Shown: positions 45,217 to 55,238, numbered from the stretch's first letter. The stretch: DNA of 64,000 nt from Cryomorphaceae bacterium (GCA_027485415.1 JAIXRC010000133.1:1-64000), one strand, 5' to 3'. Notes: generated by a model from the sequence alone, not told the origin. Translations and numbers: made by a program.

Positions 45217-45984
45217 TTATTTTGTCGATTTTACCGCTGAAATAAGGAATTCTCGGTTCATTCTTGCAATGTTTTCAATAGAAATTCCTTTAGGGCATTC
45301 CACTTCACAGGCGCCGGTATTGGTGCAGTTTCCAAACCCTTCCTCATCCATTTGACGCACCATGTTTAAAACGCGTTCCTTCGCTTCTACTTTTCCTTGG
45401 GGCAATAATGCGTATTGAGAAACTTTAGCTCCCACAAAAAGCATGGCGGAACTGTTTTTACAAGCCGCGACACAGGCACCACAGCCGATGCACGCTGCCG
45501 CCTCAAAGGCTTTGTCTGCATCGTCTTTTGGAACAGGAATAGCATTGGCATCCATCGTTCTACCAGAGGTGTTAACGGATACAAAACCCCCAGCCTGTTG
45601 AATTCGATCAAATGCCGAGCGGTCTACTACAAGGTCTTTTACAATAGGGAATGCTCGAGATCTCCACGGTTCAACATAAATCGTTTCTCCATCCTTGAAT
45701 TTACGCATGTGAAGCTGACACGTGGTGGTTCCTGTATCCGGGCCATGCGCCCGCCCGTTGATGTACAAGGAGCACATTCCGCAAATACCCTCACGGCAAT
45801 CGTGATCGAACGCGACCGGTGATTTTTGTTCGTTGATGAGTTGTTCGTTTAATTGGTCCAACATCTCAAGAAAGGAGCTGTCGGTTGAAACGTTGTTCAA
45901 GGCATAAGTTTCCAAAGAACCTTTGGCTTGGCTGTTTTTTTGCCGCCAAATTTTTAGCGTAATATTGATGAATTTCGTTGCCAT
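45217..45984 (-). CDS. sdhB: Succinate dehydrogenase/fumarate reductase iron-sulfur subunit
   Basis: Electron-transfer subunit of complex II. The N-terminal [2Fe-2S] ferredoxin domain has 'CREGICGMC' and a later Cys in 'TCQLHM'; the C-terminal domain has '[11 protein letters not shown]' and 'CEVECPKGI' for the [4Fe-4S] and [3Fe-4S] clusters. 255 residues. Last gene of sdhC-sdhA-sdhB, 8 bases after sdhA. Confidence 0.95.
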   Translation of the reverse strand: MATKFINITLKIWRQKNSQAKGSLETYALNNVSTDSSFLEMLDQLNEQLINEQKSPVAFDHDCREGICGMCSLYINGRAHGPDTGTTTCQLHMRKFKDGETIYVEPWRSRAFPIVKDLVVDRSAFDRIQQAGGFVSVNTSGRTMDANAIPVPKDDADKAFEAAACIGCGACVAACKNSSAMLFVGAKVSQYALLPQGKVEAKERVLNMVRQMDEEGFGNCTNTGACEVECPKGISIENIARMNREFLISAVKSTK

Positions 45985-45992
45985 AATTTTCG

Positions 45993-48005
45993 TTATTTAT
46001 AGTTTCGTGCTGCGATTTTAATGAATTCATAGTCCAGCTTTTCTTCGTGTAAAGCAGCTTTACTGGCATCTGGTCCCGTATATTCCCAAGCCGCTACCAT
46101 TTTGTAGCGCTCGTCGTTTCGCAGGGTTTCTCCTTCGTTGTCTTGATATTCCTCTCTAAAATGACCTCCACACGATTCGTTTCGGTTCAATGCATCCACC
46201 GCCATCAATTGGCCTAACTCTAAGAAATCAGCCACACGAAGCGCTTTTTCTAGTTCAGGGTTCAATTCGTTGGCATCGCCTGGAACTTGTACGTTTCGGT
46301 AAAATTCTTCGCGCAACGCAGCAATTTCCTCTATCGCTTGTTTAAGTCCCTCCTCATTTCGCCCCATCCCTACTTTGTTCCACATGATTAAACCGAGTTT
46401 TTTGTGGAAATAGTCCACGGAACGGGAACCTTCTTTATTTAGGAACATCTGAATGCGTTCGTTGACTTCTTTTTCTGCAGCCTCGAATTCGGGCGCATCC
46501 GTAGAAATTTTCCCGGTACGAATATCATCGGCCAAGTAATTTGAGATGGTGTAAGGCAACACGAAATATCCATCAGCTAAGCCCTGCATCAACGCCGAGG
46601 CGCCAAGTCGGTTTGCTCCGTGGTCGGAGAAATTAGCTTCCCCGGTTACAAAACATCCGGGAATGGTACTTTGCAAGTTGTAATCCACCCACACGCCGCC
46701 CATGGTGTAATGCACGGCAGGATAAATCTTCATTGGGGTTTCGTACGGATTTTCGTCAGTGATTTTCTCGTACATCGCGAAAAGGTTTCCGTACTTTTCT
46801 TCAATCCACTTTTTTCCTAGCGCTAGGATGGTTTCTTTCGAAGGATTATGGTCTCCTTTAGCATAGGCAGCTTGTTTCCCTTTGCTTTGAATTTCCGAAG
46901 AAAAATCCAAGTAGACTCCTTCATTGGTGTCGTTAGCTTCAATGCCATATCCGGCGTCGCAACGCTCTTTAGCGGCCCGAGAAGCAACATCTCGAGGAAC
47001 TAAGTTACCAAAAGCAGGATAGCGGCGCTCTAAGAAATAGTCACGGTCGTCTTCGGCAATTTGAGTAGGTTTTAAACGGCCTTCACGTATGGCCTCTGCA
47101 TCTTCCTTTTTCTTCGGCACCCAAATACGTCCTGAATTACGTAGGGACTCCGACATCAAGGTTAATTTCGATTGATTGGTCCCGTGCACCGGGATGCATG
47201 TAGGGTGAATTTGCACAAAACACGGATTGGCAAAATAGGCGCCTCTTTTGTGCACCTTCCATCCCGCCGAAACATTACTTCCCATTGCATTCGTGGAAAG
47301 GAAGTACACATTTCCGTAACCTCCCGAAGCAATGACCACAGCGTGGGCGCTGTGCCGTTCAATTTCTCCAGTGATAAGATTCCGGGCAATAATCCCTCGG
47401 GCCTTTCCATCGATGACCACCAAGTCCATCATTTCATGACGGTTGTACATCGTTACCCTTCCTTGTCCAATTTGACGTGAAAGTGCGGAATACGCTCCCA
47501 ACAACAATTGCTGTCCTGTTTGACCCGCAGCATAAAATGTTCGTTGAACTTGGGTTCCTCCGAAAGAACGGTTGTCCAGTAAACCTCCGTATTCCCTTGC
47601 GAAGGGAACCCCCTGAGCAACGCATTGATCGATAATGTTGCCCGAAACTTCCGCCAAACGATAAACGTTTGCTTCTCGAGCTCGGTAGTCTCCTCCTTTA
47701 ATGGTATCATAAAATAAGCGATAAACAGAATCGCCGTCGTTTTGGTAATTTTTCGCAGCGTTGATTCCTCCTTGCGCCGCAATGGAGTGTGCTCTGCGCG
47801 GCGAATCTTGGAAACAAAAAGCTTTTACGTTGTACCCCATTTCCCCAAGGGAAGCGGCGGCAGAAGCCCCGGCCAATCCTGTTCCAACAACGATTACATC
47901 GATTTTTGGACGGTTATTGGGCGCCACCAATTTCATGTGGTTTTTGTGGTTGGTCCACTTTTCAGCTAAGGGGCCTTCCGGTATTTTAGCGTCTAATTTT
48001 GACAT
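45993..48005 (-). CDS. sdhA: Succinate dehydrogenase/fumarate reductase flavoprotein subunit
   Basis: Catalytic subunit with covalent FAD, 670 residues. The dinucleotide fold is '[19 protein letters not shown]'; the flavinylation His lies in '[17 protein letters not shown]'. Other signatures are 'HPTCIPVHG' and '[12 protein letters not shown]'. The size and order fit the Bacteroidota/epsilonproteobacterial type of complex II, which uses a five-helix cytochrome b. Confidence 0.96.
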   Translation of the reverse strand: MSKLDAKIPEGPLAEKWTNHKNHMKLVAPNNRPKIDVIVVGTGLAGASAAASLGEMGYNVKAFCFQDSPRRAHSIAAQGGINAAKNYQNDGDSVYRLFYDTIKGGDYRAREANVYRLAEVSGNIIDQCVAQGVPFAREYGGLLDNRSFGGTQVQRTFYAAGQTGQQLLLGAYSALSRQIGQGRVTMYNRHEMMDLVVIDGKARGIIARNLITGEIERHSAHAVVIASGGYGNVYFLSTNAMGSNVSAGWKVHKRGAYFANPCFVQIHPTCIPVHGTNQSKLTLMSESLRNSGRIWVPKKKEDAEAIREGRLKPTQIAEDDRDYFLERRYPAFGNLVPRDVASRAAKERCDAGYGIEANDTNEGVYLDFSSEIQSKGKQAAYAKGDHNPSKETILALGKKWIEEKYGNLFAMYEKITDENPYETPMKIYPAVHYTMGGVWVDYNLQSTIPGCFVTGEANFSDHGANRLGASALMQGLADGYFVLPYTISNYLADDIRTGKISTDAPEFEAAEKEVNERIQMFLNKEGSRSVDYFHKKLGLIMWNKVGMGRNEEGLKQAIEEIAALREEFYRNVQVPGDANELNPELEKALRVADFLELGQLMAVDALNRNESCGGHFREEYQDNEGETLRNDERYKMVAAWEYTGPDASKAALHEEKLDYEFIKIAARNYK

Positions 48006-48023
48006 CGTGATGAGATTAAATCG

Positions 48024-48974
48024 TTATTTCAAATAAATTAAAACGGTGATAAGGGCAAACAATCCGGGTACAAGTACAGCGAACAGTTTTCCTGCATTGT
48101 GGATTAGTGGGGTGTAACGCTTGTGGTTCAGACCGAGGGACTGAAATCCCGAGGCGAAACCGTGCCACAAGTGAAATGCTAAAGCGCCCATAGAAAAGAC
48201 ATACAAAAGCATATACATCATGGCTAATTCGTTTTTCTTAGGGTTAAAGAAGTCCATAACCACGGTGTGCAAGTCTTTATATCCTTCGTCTATAAATTCG
48301 TTGTTTTTTATGCGATTTTGTTTTTTAATATCTTCGATTTGTTGCGGCGTTATTGCTTGCCCAGCTTGTTCAGCTTGAGCAATCGATTGATTCAGACGTT
48401 GTTCAAGCTGAAGGTTTATTTTTTTTGCACTGTAAACAAGTTTATTTCCTTCAATTTCGCCCATTTCCCGTATTACTTTTACGGAAGGTTCTTTTCTGTG
48501 TACGGTGTAAAACAACGTATCTTTCGCGGTTTCTGAATAGTATGTATGAAGGGGAATTTCTTCTGTAATCTTGGCTTTCCACCAAAAATTAGCCATGTGC
48601 GTGACAATGAAAACAAGTATCAAAGTTCCCAAAACTGCCATGTAGCGCGAGGGCAGTGCGCTGTTGGCTCCCGGCTTACTGTAGGCATAGCCCTGAGGAC
48701 GAGCTTTTTTGTTTTGATAGGTAAGGTAAAACCCCTGGAACGCGTGGAAAATGATCGAAAAATACGTCACGTACGAAAGCACTTTGATAAAAGGATTGTG
48801 TGCCATGAAATAGGCGTATTCATTGAAGGCTCTTCGTCCTTCTTCACCGGTTTTTAGGATTAATTGCATGTTTCCGGCGAGGTGACCAATTAAAAAAGTG
48901 CAAAGGAATAATCCGGTTAAAGCCATCCATACTTTTTTGACAATGGATGAGGTGAGAATGGTTTTTATCGACAT
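48024..48974 (-). CDS. sdhC: Succinate dehydrogenase cytochrome b subunit with a large insertion
   Basis: Membrane anchor of complex II. Five membrane segments are visible (about residues 15-34, 61-81, 111-131, 249-272 and 297-314), with likely haem-ligand His in segments 1-4 ('HLAGN', 'FHAFQGF', 'THMANFW', 'FHLWHGF'). The protein has 316 residues, while relatives I know have about 220-240. The excess is a charged, Gln/Glu/Lys-rich stretch of about 95 residues (136-230) between segments 3 and 4, predicted periplasmic if the N-terminus is cytoplasmic. The frame is clean across it. TACCTTTG lies 19 bases before the start. Confidence 0.9.
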   Translation of the reverse strand: MSIKTILTSSIVKKVWMALTGLFLCTFLIGHLAGNMQLILKTGEEGRRAFNEYAYFMAHNPFIKVLSYVTYFSIIFHAFQGFYLTYQNKKARPQGYAYSKPGANSALPSRYMAVLGTLILVFIVTHMANFWWKAKITEEIPLHTYYSETAKDTLFYTVHRKEPSVKVIREMGEIEGNKLVYSAKKINLQLEQRLNQSIAQAEQAGQAITPQQIEDIKKQNRIKNNEFIDEGYKDLHTVVMDFFNPKKNELAMMYMLLYVFSMGALAFHLWHGFASGFQSLGLNHKRYTPLIHNAGKLFAVLVPGLFALITVLIYLK

Positions 48975-48993
48975 GGGTTAAATTTTAACAATG

Positions 48994-49001
48994 CAAAGGT
49001 A
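48994..49001 (-). promoter_or_regulatory. Candidate -7 element for the sdhCAB operon
   Basis: TACCTTTG on the minus strand fits TAnnTTTG, 19 bases before the sdhC start codon. Confidence 0.4.
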
Positions 49002-49048
49002 AGGCTATCAACAAATAAAACCGCGGACGGTTTTTATTTAGAATGATT

Positions 49049-49942
49049 TTAGATAAACAACGAAGACCCTTGTTCAGTAACGGTTAATCGGACTGATTTC
49101 CCCAAGATAAGTGCCTGATTATCATCGATGTGACCTGCAGGAAACCCGAAAGCTACAGGGATGTTTAAGTTACCGACTTGCTCCACGACCAATTCCTCTA
49201 GGGTTTTACCGAACGGCACGTCCGTGTCTTCCATGTCCGTAAAGCCTCCAAGAATCAGCCCTTTAATTTTACTAAAGGCTCCCGCCATCCGCAAGGCGTA
49301 TAACATGCGGTCTATTTTATATAGGTGTTCTCCCACGTCTTCTAAAAACAAAATTTTGTCGTGAAAATCGTAACACAGTGGCGTTCCTAATTGGCTGTAG
49401 ACCAAGGTCATGTTGCCACCGATTAGCGCTCCCGAACATTCCCCCAGTTGGTTATGGGGGTGTTTTGGTCCATTTACAGCAAAGGGCTTCCCAAACAAAG
49501 CGTTTTTCAAGCTGGACAGCGCACTTTCGCTGCCTGTGGTAAATCCCAAGGGCATGATTCCATGAATGCTCTGAAACCCTTCTTGTTGAATTTTTTGATG
49601 GAACAGGGTGACATCACTGAAGCCAATAACCCACTTAGGACGTTGTCGAAAACGATCCCATGAAAGGTGCTCAATAAGACGAACGCAGCCATAACCTCCT
49701 CGGGCACACAAAATGGCGGCAAACTCCGGAGCATCGAGTCCTTTTTGAAAGTCAGCGAGCCGTTCTTGGTCCGTCCCTGAAAAATAATGATAACGGCCTA
49801 GGCAATGGTCGGCGATTTCAACAGCTAATCCCCAACTTTCGATCATTTCTTTAGCCGCATAAACGGTGGACTCTTCAATGGCTTTTGCCGGTGCGGTAAG
49901 GTAAATGGCTTCTCCAGCGGTTAAAAAAGGAGGGGCAATCAT
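49049..49942 (-). CDS. LD-carboxypeptidase (peptidase family S66)
   Basis: Predicted to cut the L-D bond of tetrapeptides during peptidoglycan recycling, in the cytoplasm (no signal peptide). Triad: Ser in 'GFSDVT', Glu in 'FLEDVGEHLYKIDRM' and His in 'PAGHIDDNQ'. 'CARGGYGCVRLIEHL' is a further signature. 297 residues, full length. Overlaps ispD by 4 bases at its start; the two form an operon. Confidence 0.9.
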   Translation of the reverse strand: MIAPPFLTAGEAIYLTAPAKAIEESTVYAAKEMIESWGLAVEIADHCLGRYHYFSGTDQERLADFQKGLDAPEFAAILCARGGYGCVRLIEHLSWDRFRQRPKWVIGFSDVTLFHQKIQQEGFQSIHGIMPLGFTTGSESALSSLKNALFGKPFAVNGPKHPHNQLGECSGALIGGNMTLVYSQLGTPLCYDFHDKILFLEDVGEHLYKIDRMLYALRMAGAFSKIKGLILGGFTDMEDTDVPFGKTLEELVVEQVGNLNIPVAFGFPAGHIDDNQALILGKSVRLTVTEQGSSLFI

Positions 49943-50610
49943 GGTTGAGCGATAATGAGGTGTTGAGCAAGTATTAAATCCAAGGGAGTCGTGATTTTGA
50001 TGTTTTCATCGTTGCCAGGAATCAGCCCAACCTTTTTGCCGATCCGTTCCACAAGGCTTGCATCGTCGGTAAGGTTCGGGTCAAATTCAAGTCGATAGGC
50101 TGCGTGTAAAATCTCTGTTGGAAAACATTGAGGGGTTTGTACGCTCAGGTATTCACTCCGTGGAACCGCCTCGCTGCCGTTTAGCGTTGTTTTTCGAAGG
50201 GAATCCCTCAAAGGAACGACAGGAACAACGCCGTCGTTCGATGCGATAGCCGCTTGGATTCTTTCCACGGTTTCTCGCGAAACGAAAGGCCGAACGGCAT
50301 CGTGAACCCCGGTCCAAGGCGTATCCACTAAGGCAAGCGCGTTTTTAACGGAGTCGTAGCGCTCTTGGCCCCCATCCACCAGCACGCAGCGCTTTTCCAA
50401 CGAAAACCCTCGAAGGTGCGCGTGCATATAGTCCCTCCACGAAGGATCCATGGGAATGATGAATTTAGGTTCTTCAAAATATCGATCTAAGGCAAGTAAG
50501 GTGTGCAACAGGATCGGTTTTTCTTGAATTTCCAAGTATTGTTTGGGGCGGTCTGCCCCCATGCGCGAACCAACGCCTCCAGAAGGAACAATAAGCGTCC
50601 AAGGATTCAT
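49939..50610 (-). CDS. ispD: 2-C-methyl-D-erythritol 4-phosphate cytidylyltransferase
   Basis: Third step of the MEP isoprenoid pathway: couples MEP to CTP. The nucleotide-binding loop is 'PSGGVGSRMGADRPKQYLEI'; 'VHDAVRPFV' and 'TDDASLVE' are further signatures. I choose the ATG at 50610 (223 residues); the track start is a TTG two codons upstream that lies in the promoter element TATTTTTG-AGC-ATG. Complements ispG in this window. Confidence 0.93.
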   Translation of the reverse strand: MNPWTLIVPSGGVGSRMGADRPKQYLEIQEKPILLHTLLALDRYFEEPKFIIPMDPSWRDYMHAHLRGFSLEKRCVLVDGGQERYDSVKNALALVDTPWTGVHDAVRPFVSRETVERIQAAIASNDGVVPVVPLRDSLRKTTLNGSEAVPRSEYLSVQTPQCFPTEILHAAYRLEFDPNLTDDASLVERIGKKVGLIPGNDENIKITTPLDLILAQHLIIAQP

Positions 50611-50613
50611 GCT

Positions 50614-50621
50614 CAAAAATA
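50614..50621 (-). promoter_or_regulatory. Candidate -7 element for ispD
   Basis: TATTTTTG on the minus strand, 3 bases before the chosen ATG. It overlaps the alternative TTG start, which argues against that start. Confidence 0.45.
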
Positions 50622-50678
50622 AGCATATTCTTTCATCAATTCTCTGCGGACCTTAAGCAGGAATATCCTTCCTTTTCC

Positions 50679-50686
50679 TACCTTTG
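50679..50686 (+). promoter_or_regulatory. Candidate -7 element for cysS
   Basis: TACCTTTG fits TAnnTTTG, 16 bases before the cysS ATG. Confidence 0.4.
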
Positions 50687-50702
50687 CTTTATTAATTAAA
50701 GC

Positions 50703-52166
50703 ATGACTCCCAATAAAACTTTGCACTTATATAACAGCCTAAGCGGGAAAAAAGAACCGTTTGTTCCTCTGCACGAAGGTCGCGTGGGAATGTACGTTTG
50801 CGGCCCCACCTTGTACAGCGAGCCGCACATGGGCAACATGCGCACCTTTATCAATTTTGACTTCATTTACCGTTGCCTTTTGCATTTTGGCTATCAGGTG
50901 AAATATGTTCGAAACATTACCGATGCAGGACATATCACCAACAGCGCAGGTCAAGAAGTGGATAGCATCGGAAGCGCCGCCCGATTAGAGCAAGTTCAGT
51001 CCCTTGAAATTGTCTACAAATACAATGTTAAATTTCAGGAACTACAACGGCTATACAACTTGCTACCACCCAACATTGAACCCACCGCAACAGCCCATAT
51101 ACAGGAACAAATAGAGGTTATCGAACAAATTTTGGAAAATGGATTTGCTTACGTTGAAAACGGTTCGGTGTACTTCGACGTTAAAGCGTATTTGCAGCAT
51201 TTTCCATATGGAGAACTTAGCGGCAGAAAAGTGGAAGAACTGGAACATGAAACCCGAGCGCTGAATGCTCAAGAAGAAAAACGTTTTTTCGCCGACTTCG
51301 CCCTTTGGAAAAAAGCCCATCCCGACGATATGCAAGTTTGGCGAAGCCCCTGGGGTAATGGCAATCCTGGTTGGCACATTGAATGCACGGCAATGTCGAC
51401 GAAATACCTGGGAAAACAATTCGACATTCACGGAGGAGGCATGGATTTAAAGTTTCCTCACCACGAAGACGAAATCGCACAGAATTGTGGCTCTTTTGGT
51501 TGCAATCCCGCGCGTTATTGGTTGCATGCCAACATGCTGAACGTCAACGGACAGAAAATGAGTAAGTCTTTTGGCAACTATTTCTTACCCAAGGAAATTG
51601 TGGAAGGATCCTCTCCCTTGTTCAGCAAGCCTTACGCAGCCTCGGTGGTGCGGTTTTTCATGCTCCAAGCCCATTATCGCAGCACGCTCGACATCACCGA
51701 AGAAGCCTTGAACGCCTCTGAAAAAGGATTTGAGCGGCTCATGGAAGGTCTTTCTCTATTGGACAAGATCAGCCCGAGCAACGAATCAAGTTTTTCTGTA
51801 GAAGACTGGAAACAAAGCGCAGAAGCGGCCTTATTGGACGATTTTAATGCCCCCATCTTAATTGCAAACCTCTTTGAGGCCGTAAAACAAATTCACGCGC
51901 TCAATGAGGGTAAGGCTCAACTCAACGAATCGGACCTGTCTTTGTTTAGGGACACTCTTGCGCAATTAACGTTTGACGTATTAGGTGTTGAGCCAATCGA
52001 AAACCAAGGAAACGCTCGATTGGATGGCGTTATGGAGGTTGTAATGGCCTTGCGTCAAAAAGCCCGAGAGCAAAAAGATTGGGCAACTTCTGACATGATT
52101 CGTGACGGACTTGCTAAAGCCGGGATTCAAATCAAAGACGGTAAAGAAGGAACTTCATGGGGGTAA
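50703..52166 (+). CDS. cysS: Cysteine--tRNA ligase
   Basis: Class I aminoacyl-tRNA synthetase, 487 residues. The HIGH-type motif appears as 'SEPHMGNMR', after the zinc-ligand Cys in 'MYVCGPTLYS'; other zinc ligands are in 'WHIECTAMS' and 'HHEDEIAQ'. The KMSKS loop is 'GQKMSKSFGN'. The C-terminal helical anticodon-binding domain is complete. The carbonic anhydrase gene follows after 1 base. Confidence 0.96.
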   Translation: MTPNKTLHLYNSLSGKKEPFVPLHEGRVGMYVCGPTLYSEPHMGNMRTFINFDFIYRCLLHFGYQVKYVRNITDAGHITNSAGQEVDSIGSAARLEQVQSLEIVYKYNVKFQELQRLYNLLPPNIEPTATAHIQEQIEVIEQILENGFAYVENGSVYFDVKAYLQHFPYGELSGRKVEELEHETRALNAQEEKRFFADFALWKKAHPDDMQVWRSPWGNGNPGWHIECTAMSTKYLGKQFDIHGGGMDLKFPHHEDEIAQNCGSFGCNPARYWLHANMLNVNGQKMSKSFGNYFLPKEIVEGSSPLFSKPYAASVVRFFMLQAHYRSTLDITEEALNASEKGFERLMEGLSLLDKISPSNESSFSVEDWKQSAEAALLDDFNAPILIANLFEAVKQIHALNEGKAQLNESDLSLFRDTLAQLTFDVLGVEPIENQGNARLDGVMEVVMALRQKAREQKDWATSDMIRDGLAKAGIQIKDGKEGTSWG

Positions 52167-52167
52167 T

Positions 52168-52692
52168 ATGGCATTAATAAAAGCTTGCAGGGGCCACGAA
52201 CCCTCTTTTGGAAACAACTGCTATTTAGCAGAAAACGCCACCGTTGTTGGAGATGTTATCATGGGCGACGATTGTTCCGTTTGGTTCAATGCGGTCGTTC
52301 GTGGCGATGTGAATTCTATCCGCATCGGCAACCAAGTCAACATACAAGACGGTGCCGTGTTGCATTGCACCTACGAGAAGACGACCTTAACCTTGGGCAA
52401 TGCCGTATCCGTTGGTCATAATGCCTTGGTGCATGGCTGTACCGTTGAAAACGAAGTGCTGATTGGCATGGGGGCGATCGTAATGGACCATTGTTATATT
52501 GAATCCAATTGCATTATTGCAGCGGGCGCAGTGCTTTTAGAAGGAACACGGGTTCAATCCTGGAGTGTTTATGCAGGCGTGCCTGCAAAAAAGGTAAAAA
52601 CGTTAAGTCCTGAGTTGTTTGCTGGGGAAGTTCAACGAATCAGTAAAAACTACATGCTCTATGCTAGCTGGTTTAAGGACGAAAGCCAATAA
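52168..52692 (+). CDS. Gamma-class carbonic anhydrase family protein
   Basis: Left-handed beta-helix protein of hexapeptide repeats, 174 residues from the ATG at 52168; the track start lies inside cysS. Three His in the positions of the zinc ligands ('VLHCTY', 'SVGHNAL', 'LVHGCTV') fit the Cam/YrdA family. It may hydrate CO2 or have a related role; many family members lack proven activity. Co-transcribed with cysS. Confidence 0.87.
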   Translation: MALIKACRGHEPSFGNNCYLAENATVVGDVIMGDDCSVWFNAVVRGDVNSIRIGNQVNIQDGAVLHCTYEKTTLTLGNAVSVGHNALVHGCTVENEVLIGMGAIVMDHCYIESNCIIAAGAVLLEGTRVQSWSVYAGVPAKKVKTLSPELFAGEVQRISKNYMLYASWFKDESQ

Positions 52693-52729
52693 GCCAAAAA
52701 TTTTGTTACTTTGTAGAAATTTAAAGCCC

Positions 52730-53167
52730 ATGCGCAACAGTTTGCTGATCCTTGCCGCCGCTTTTCTCCTGTTCGGTTGTAAAAAGTACCCTAATGGAGG
52801 CTTCCGAAAAATGGCGAAAAACAACATTTATGGTACTTGGAAATTGACCGAGTACTATCTGAATGGTTTCGAATATTCCGATACAGTCATCGTAGTGAAT
52901 TTACGAGAAACCTTCAACGAAGGGGGAACTTTTTCGCGGTCGTACATCGATGCGGCGGGAACCTACCACGCGTGCGACGGCGGTTACGATATTGCTGCGG
53001 AGCGTACCATCCTCAAAATTTTCCCAGACAGCACCTATCAGATTACCCCATCGGCAACCGTAATGTCCACCAACTTTTACATCAACCGCCTTACGAAAAA
53101 GGACTTGTGGTATTCTTTTCAAACCGGTAAAAGCCTACATCAACTGCGCTTTACCAAAATTAAATAG
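52730..53167 (+). CDS. Lipocalin-like lipoprotein of unknown function
   Basis: 145 residues from the ATG at 52730, where a lipoprotein signal starts ('MRNSLLILAAAFLLFGC', lipobox LFGC); the track start lies inside the previous gene. The mature part begins with 'NNIYGTWKLTEYYLNG', a pattern of the Bacteroidota lipocalin-like families, followed by beta strands to the end. No catalytic motif. Near promoter-like TTACTTTG upstream; pepP follows after 3 bases. Confidence 0.7.
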   Translation: MRNSLLILAAAFLLFGCKKYPNGGFRKMAKNNIYGTWKLTEYYLNGFEYSDTVIVVNLRETFNEGGTFSRSYIDAAGTYHACDGGYDIAAERTILKIFPDSTYQITPSATVMSTNFYINRLTKKDLWYSFQTGKSLHQLRFTKIK

Positions 53168-53170
53168 GTC

Positions 53171-54466
53171 ATGAAGTACCATCTTATTGACCGTGAACTC
53201 TTTGTCCTAAATCGCGCGAAGTTCACGGCCTCCATGGAGCAAAAAACGTTGGCGGTATTCAATTCCAACGACATTTATCCCATTAGCGCGGATGGAACCA
53301 TGCCCTTTCAGCAGCATCGGGATATATTTTACCTGTCCGGCGTAGATCAAGAAGAGTCAATGTTGGTTCTATTTCCTGCGGCGAGTAACCCGGCCCATCG
53401 AGAAATGCTATTTCTTCGGGAAACCAATGAAACCATTGCGATTTGGGAAGGTGAGAAACTAACCAAAGCGAAAGCCTTTGAAACTTCGGGAATAAAAACC
53501 GTGTATTGGTTGAATCAATTCCCGACCATTTTTAAGCAATTAATGGCCGAAGCGCAAGGGATTTATTTAAACACCAACGAACACCTTCGAGCCAACACGG
53601 AAGTTGAAACCCGTGAAGACCGATTTATTAAGCAAGTCAAAACGGATTACCCGGCCCATCAGGTGTATAAATCGGCGCCGATTTTGCATAAAATTCGTTC
53701 GATTAAAGAATCGGTGGAATTAGCCTTGATGCAGACGGCGTGCGACATTACAGATAAAGGATTCCGACGGGTATTGGATTTTGTCAAACCAGGCGTTTGG
53801 GAATATGAAATAGAAGCCGAGTTCGCCCATGAATTCTTGAGAAACCGTTCCCAAGGCTTTGCCTACACGCCCATCATTGCTTCTGGCAAAAATGCTTGTG
53901 TATTGCATTATATTGAAAACAATAAGCAATGCCAGGATAGTGATATAATCCTCTTGGATGTAGGGGCGGAATACGCGAATTATTCCTCGGATTTAACGCG
54001 CTGTATTCCTGTGAACGGAAGGTTTACCCCCCGTCAAAAAGCGGTGTACAACGCGGTACTTCACGTGAAAAAAGAAGCCACGAAATTATTAGTGCCAGGC
54101 ACCATCATGGCGGAATACCACAAGCAGGTTGGGAACTTAATGGAAGAGCAATTGGTGAACTTGGGGTTGATTTCAATGGATGACATCAAAAATCAAGATG
54201 CCGCATGGCCGGCGTACAAGAAATATTTCATGCATGGAACATCGCATTTCCTGGGCTTAGACACCCACGATGTGGGCCTCTGGCATGAACCAATTCAAGC
54301 AAACATGGTGTTTACCGTGGAGCCCGGGATTTACATTCCCGAAGAAGGGCTGGGCATTCGCCTAGAAGATGACGTGGTGGTTCAGGCCAGCGGGGAGCCA
54401 CACAATTTGATGCGCAACATTCCCTTAGAAGCGGAGGAAATCGAGGAGTTGATGAACCGTGGCTAA
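53171..54466 (+). CDS. pepP: Xaa-Pro aminopeptidase (aminopeptidase P)
   Basis: Metallopeptidase removing an N-terminal residue next to proline. The pita-bread domain carries all five metal ligands: Asp in 'LLDVGAEY', Asp in 'SSDLTR', His in 'HGTSHFLG', Glu in 'VEPGIY' and Glu in 'IRLEDDVVV'. The N-terminal creatinase-like domain is present; 431 residues. It overlaps the alpha/beta hydrolase gene by 8 bases. Confidence 0.93.
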   Translation: MKYHLIDRELFVLNRAKFTASMEQKTLAVFNSNDIYPISADGTMPFQQHRDIFYLSGVDQEESMLVLFPAASNPAHREMLFLRETNETIAIWEGEKLTKAKAFETSGIKTVYWLNQFPTIFKQLMAEAQGIYLNTNEHLRANTEVETREDRFIKQVKTDYPAHQVYKSAPILHKIRSIKESVELALMQTACDITDKGFRRVLDFVKPGVWEYEIEAEFAHEFLRNRSQGFAYTPIIASGKNACVLHYIENNKQCQDSDIILLDVGAEYANYSSDLTRCIPVNGRFTPRQKAVYNAVLHVKKEATKLLVPGTIMAEYHKQVGNLMEEQLVNLGLISMDDIKNQDAAWPAYKKYFMHGTSHFLGLDTHDVGLWHEPIQANMVFTVEPGIYIPEEGLGIRLEDDVVVQASGEPHNLMRNIPLEAEEIEELMNRG

Positions 54467-55238
54467 GGGGCTGCATTACGAATTATTCGGCGAAGGACCG
54501 CTCACGGTTTTTTTGCATGGGTTTTTAGAGTCTTCCACCATGTGGGAACCTCTGAATTTGGCCGAACTTCCAGGAACCAAGCTACTTATCGACCTTCCGG
54601 GCCATGGAAAATCTCCTTTGTCTAATCCCAGCGAGATTCCATCCGTGAAGTTCATGGCCGATGAGGTAGGGCGAGTACTTACCTTGTTAAAGATCGACGC
54701 CTACCGTTTGATTGGACACAGCATGGGCGGTTATGTCGCCTTGGAGTTATTTGCCAATACCCCAAAAGGCATCTCAAAGCCAAGCCATGTTACCTTATTA
54801 AATTCGAATTGTTGGTCCGACAGCGAGGCCAAACAAGGGGATCGCCTGCGGGTAGCCCGAATCGCATATACCGGTAAGGAACTTTTTATTAATGAAGCTA
54901 TTCCTAACTTATTTGCACAGCCAGAGGCTTATCAAAAGGAAATAGCGGCCTTGAAACAAGAGGCGAAGGCCATGACCTCGGAAGCGATTGCCTATGCGGC
55001 CTTGGCTATGCGCACACGCAGGGATTACACGTCGTGGGTAATGGAAAACCCGAGTAAGGTTCGATTCATTCACGGAGCGCTCGACCGTTTGGTGAGCGTT
55101 GAGGAGTTGCACCAACGCTTAAGGCCCGCAGCAGGACAAGCGGCACCAGAGATTATCATCCTCCCCAACGCGGGTCACATGGCCCACTGGGAAGCCACGG
55201 CGGAGGTGGTGAGGGGGGGTAATACATTTTCCCAATAG
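54459..55238 (+). CDS. Alpha/beta hydrolase with an atypical C-terminus
   Basis: Serine hydrolase of the alpha/beta fold, 259 residues. 'FLHGFLESSTMWEPL' forms the oxyanion-hole region, 'GHSMGGYV' the nucleophile elbow, Asp probably in 'HGALDRLVS' and His in 'NAGHMAHWE'. After that the protein ends with 'VRGGNTFSQ', which looks unlike the usual last helix of this fold; the DNA here contains a seven-G run, and the accessory block begins just beyond. It may have lost its original 3' end. Substrate unknown. It overlaps pepP by 8 bases and is probably coupled to it. Confidence 0.82.
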   Translation: MAKGLHYELFGEGPLTVFLHGFLESSTMWEPLNLAELPGTKLLIDLPGHGKSPLSNPSEIPSVKFMADEVGRVLTLLKIDAYRLIGHSMGGYVALELFANTPKGISKPSHVTLLNSNCWSDSEAKQGDRLRVARIAYTGKELFINEAIPNLFAQPEAYQKEIAALKQEAKAMTSEAIAYAALAMRTRRDYTSWVMENPSKVRFIHGALDRLVSVEELHQRLRPAAGQAAPEIIILPNAGHMAHWEATAEVVRGGNTFSQ

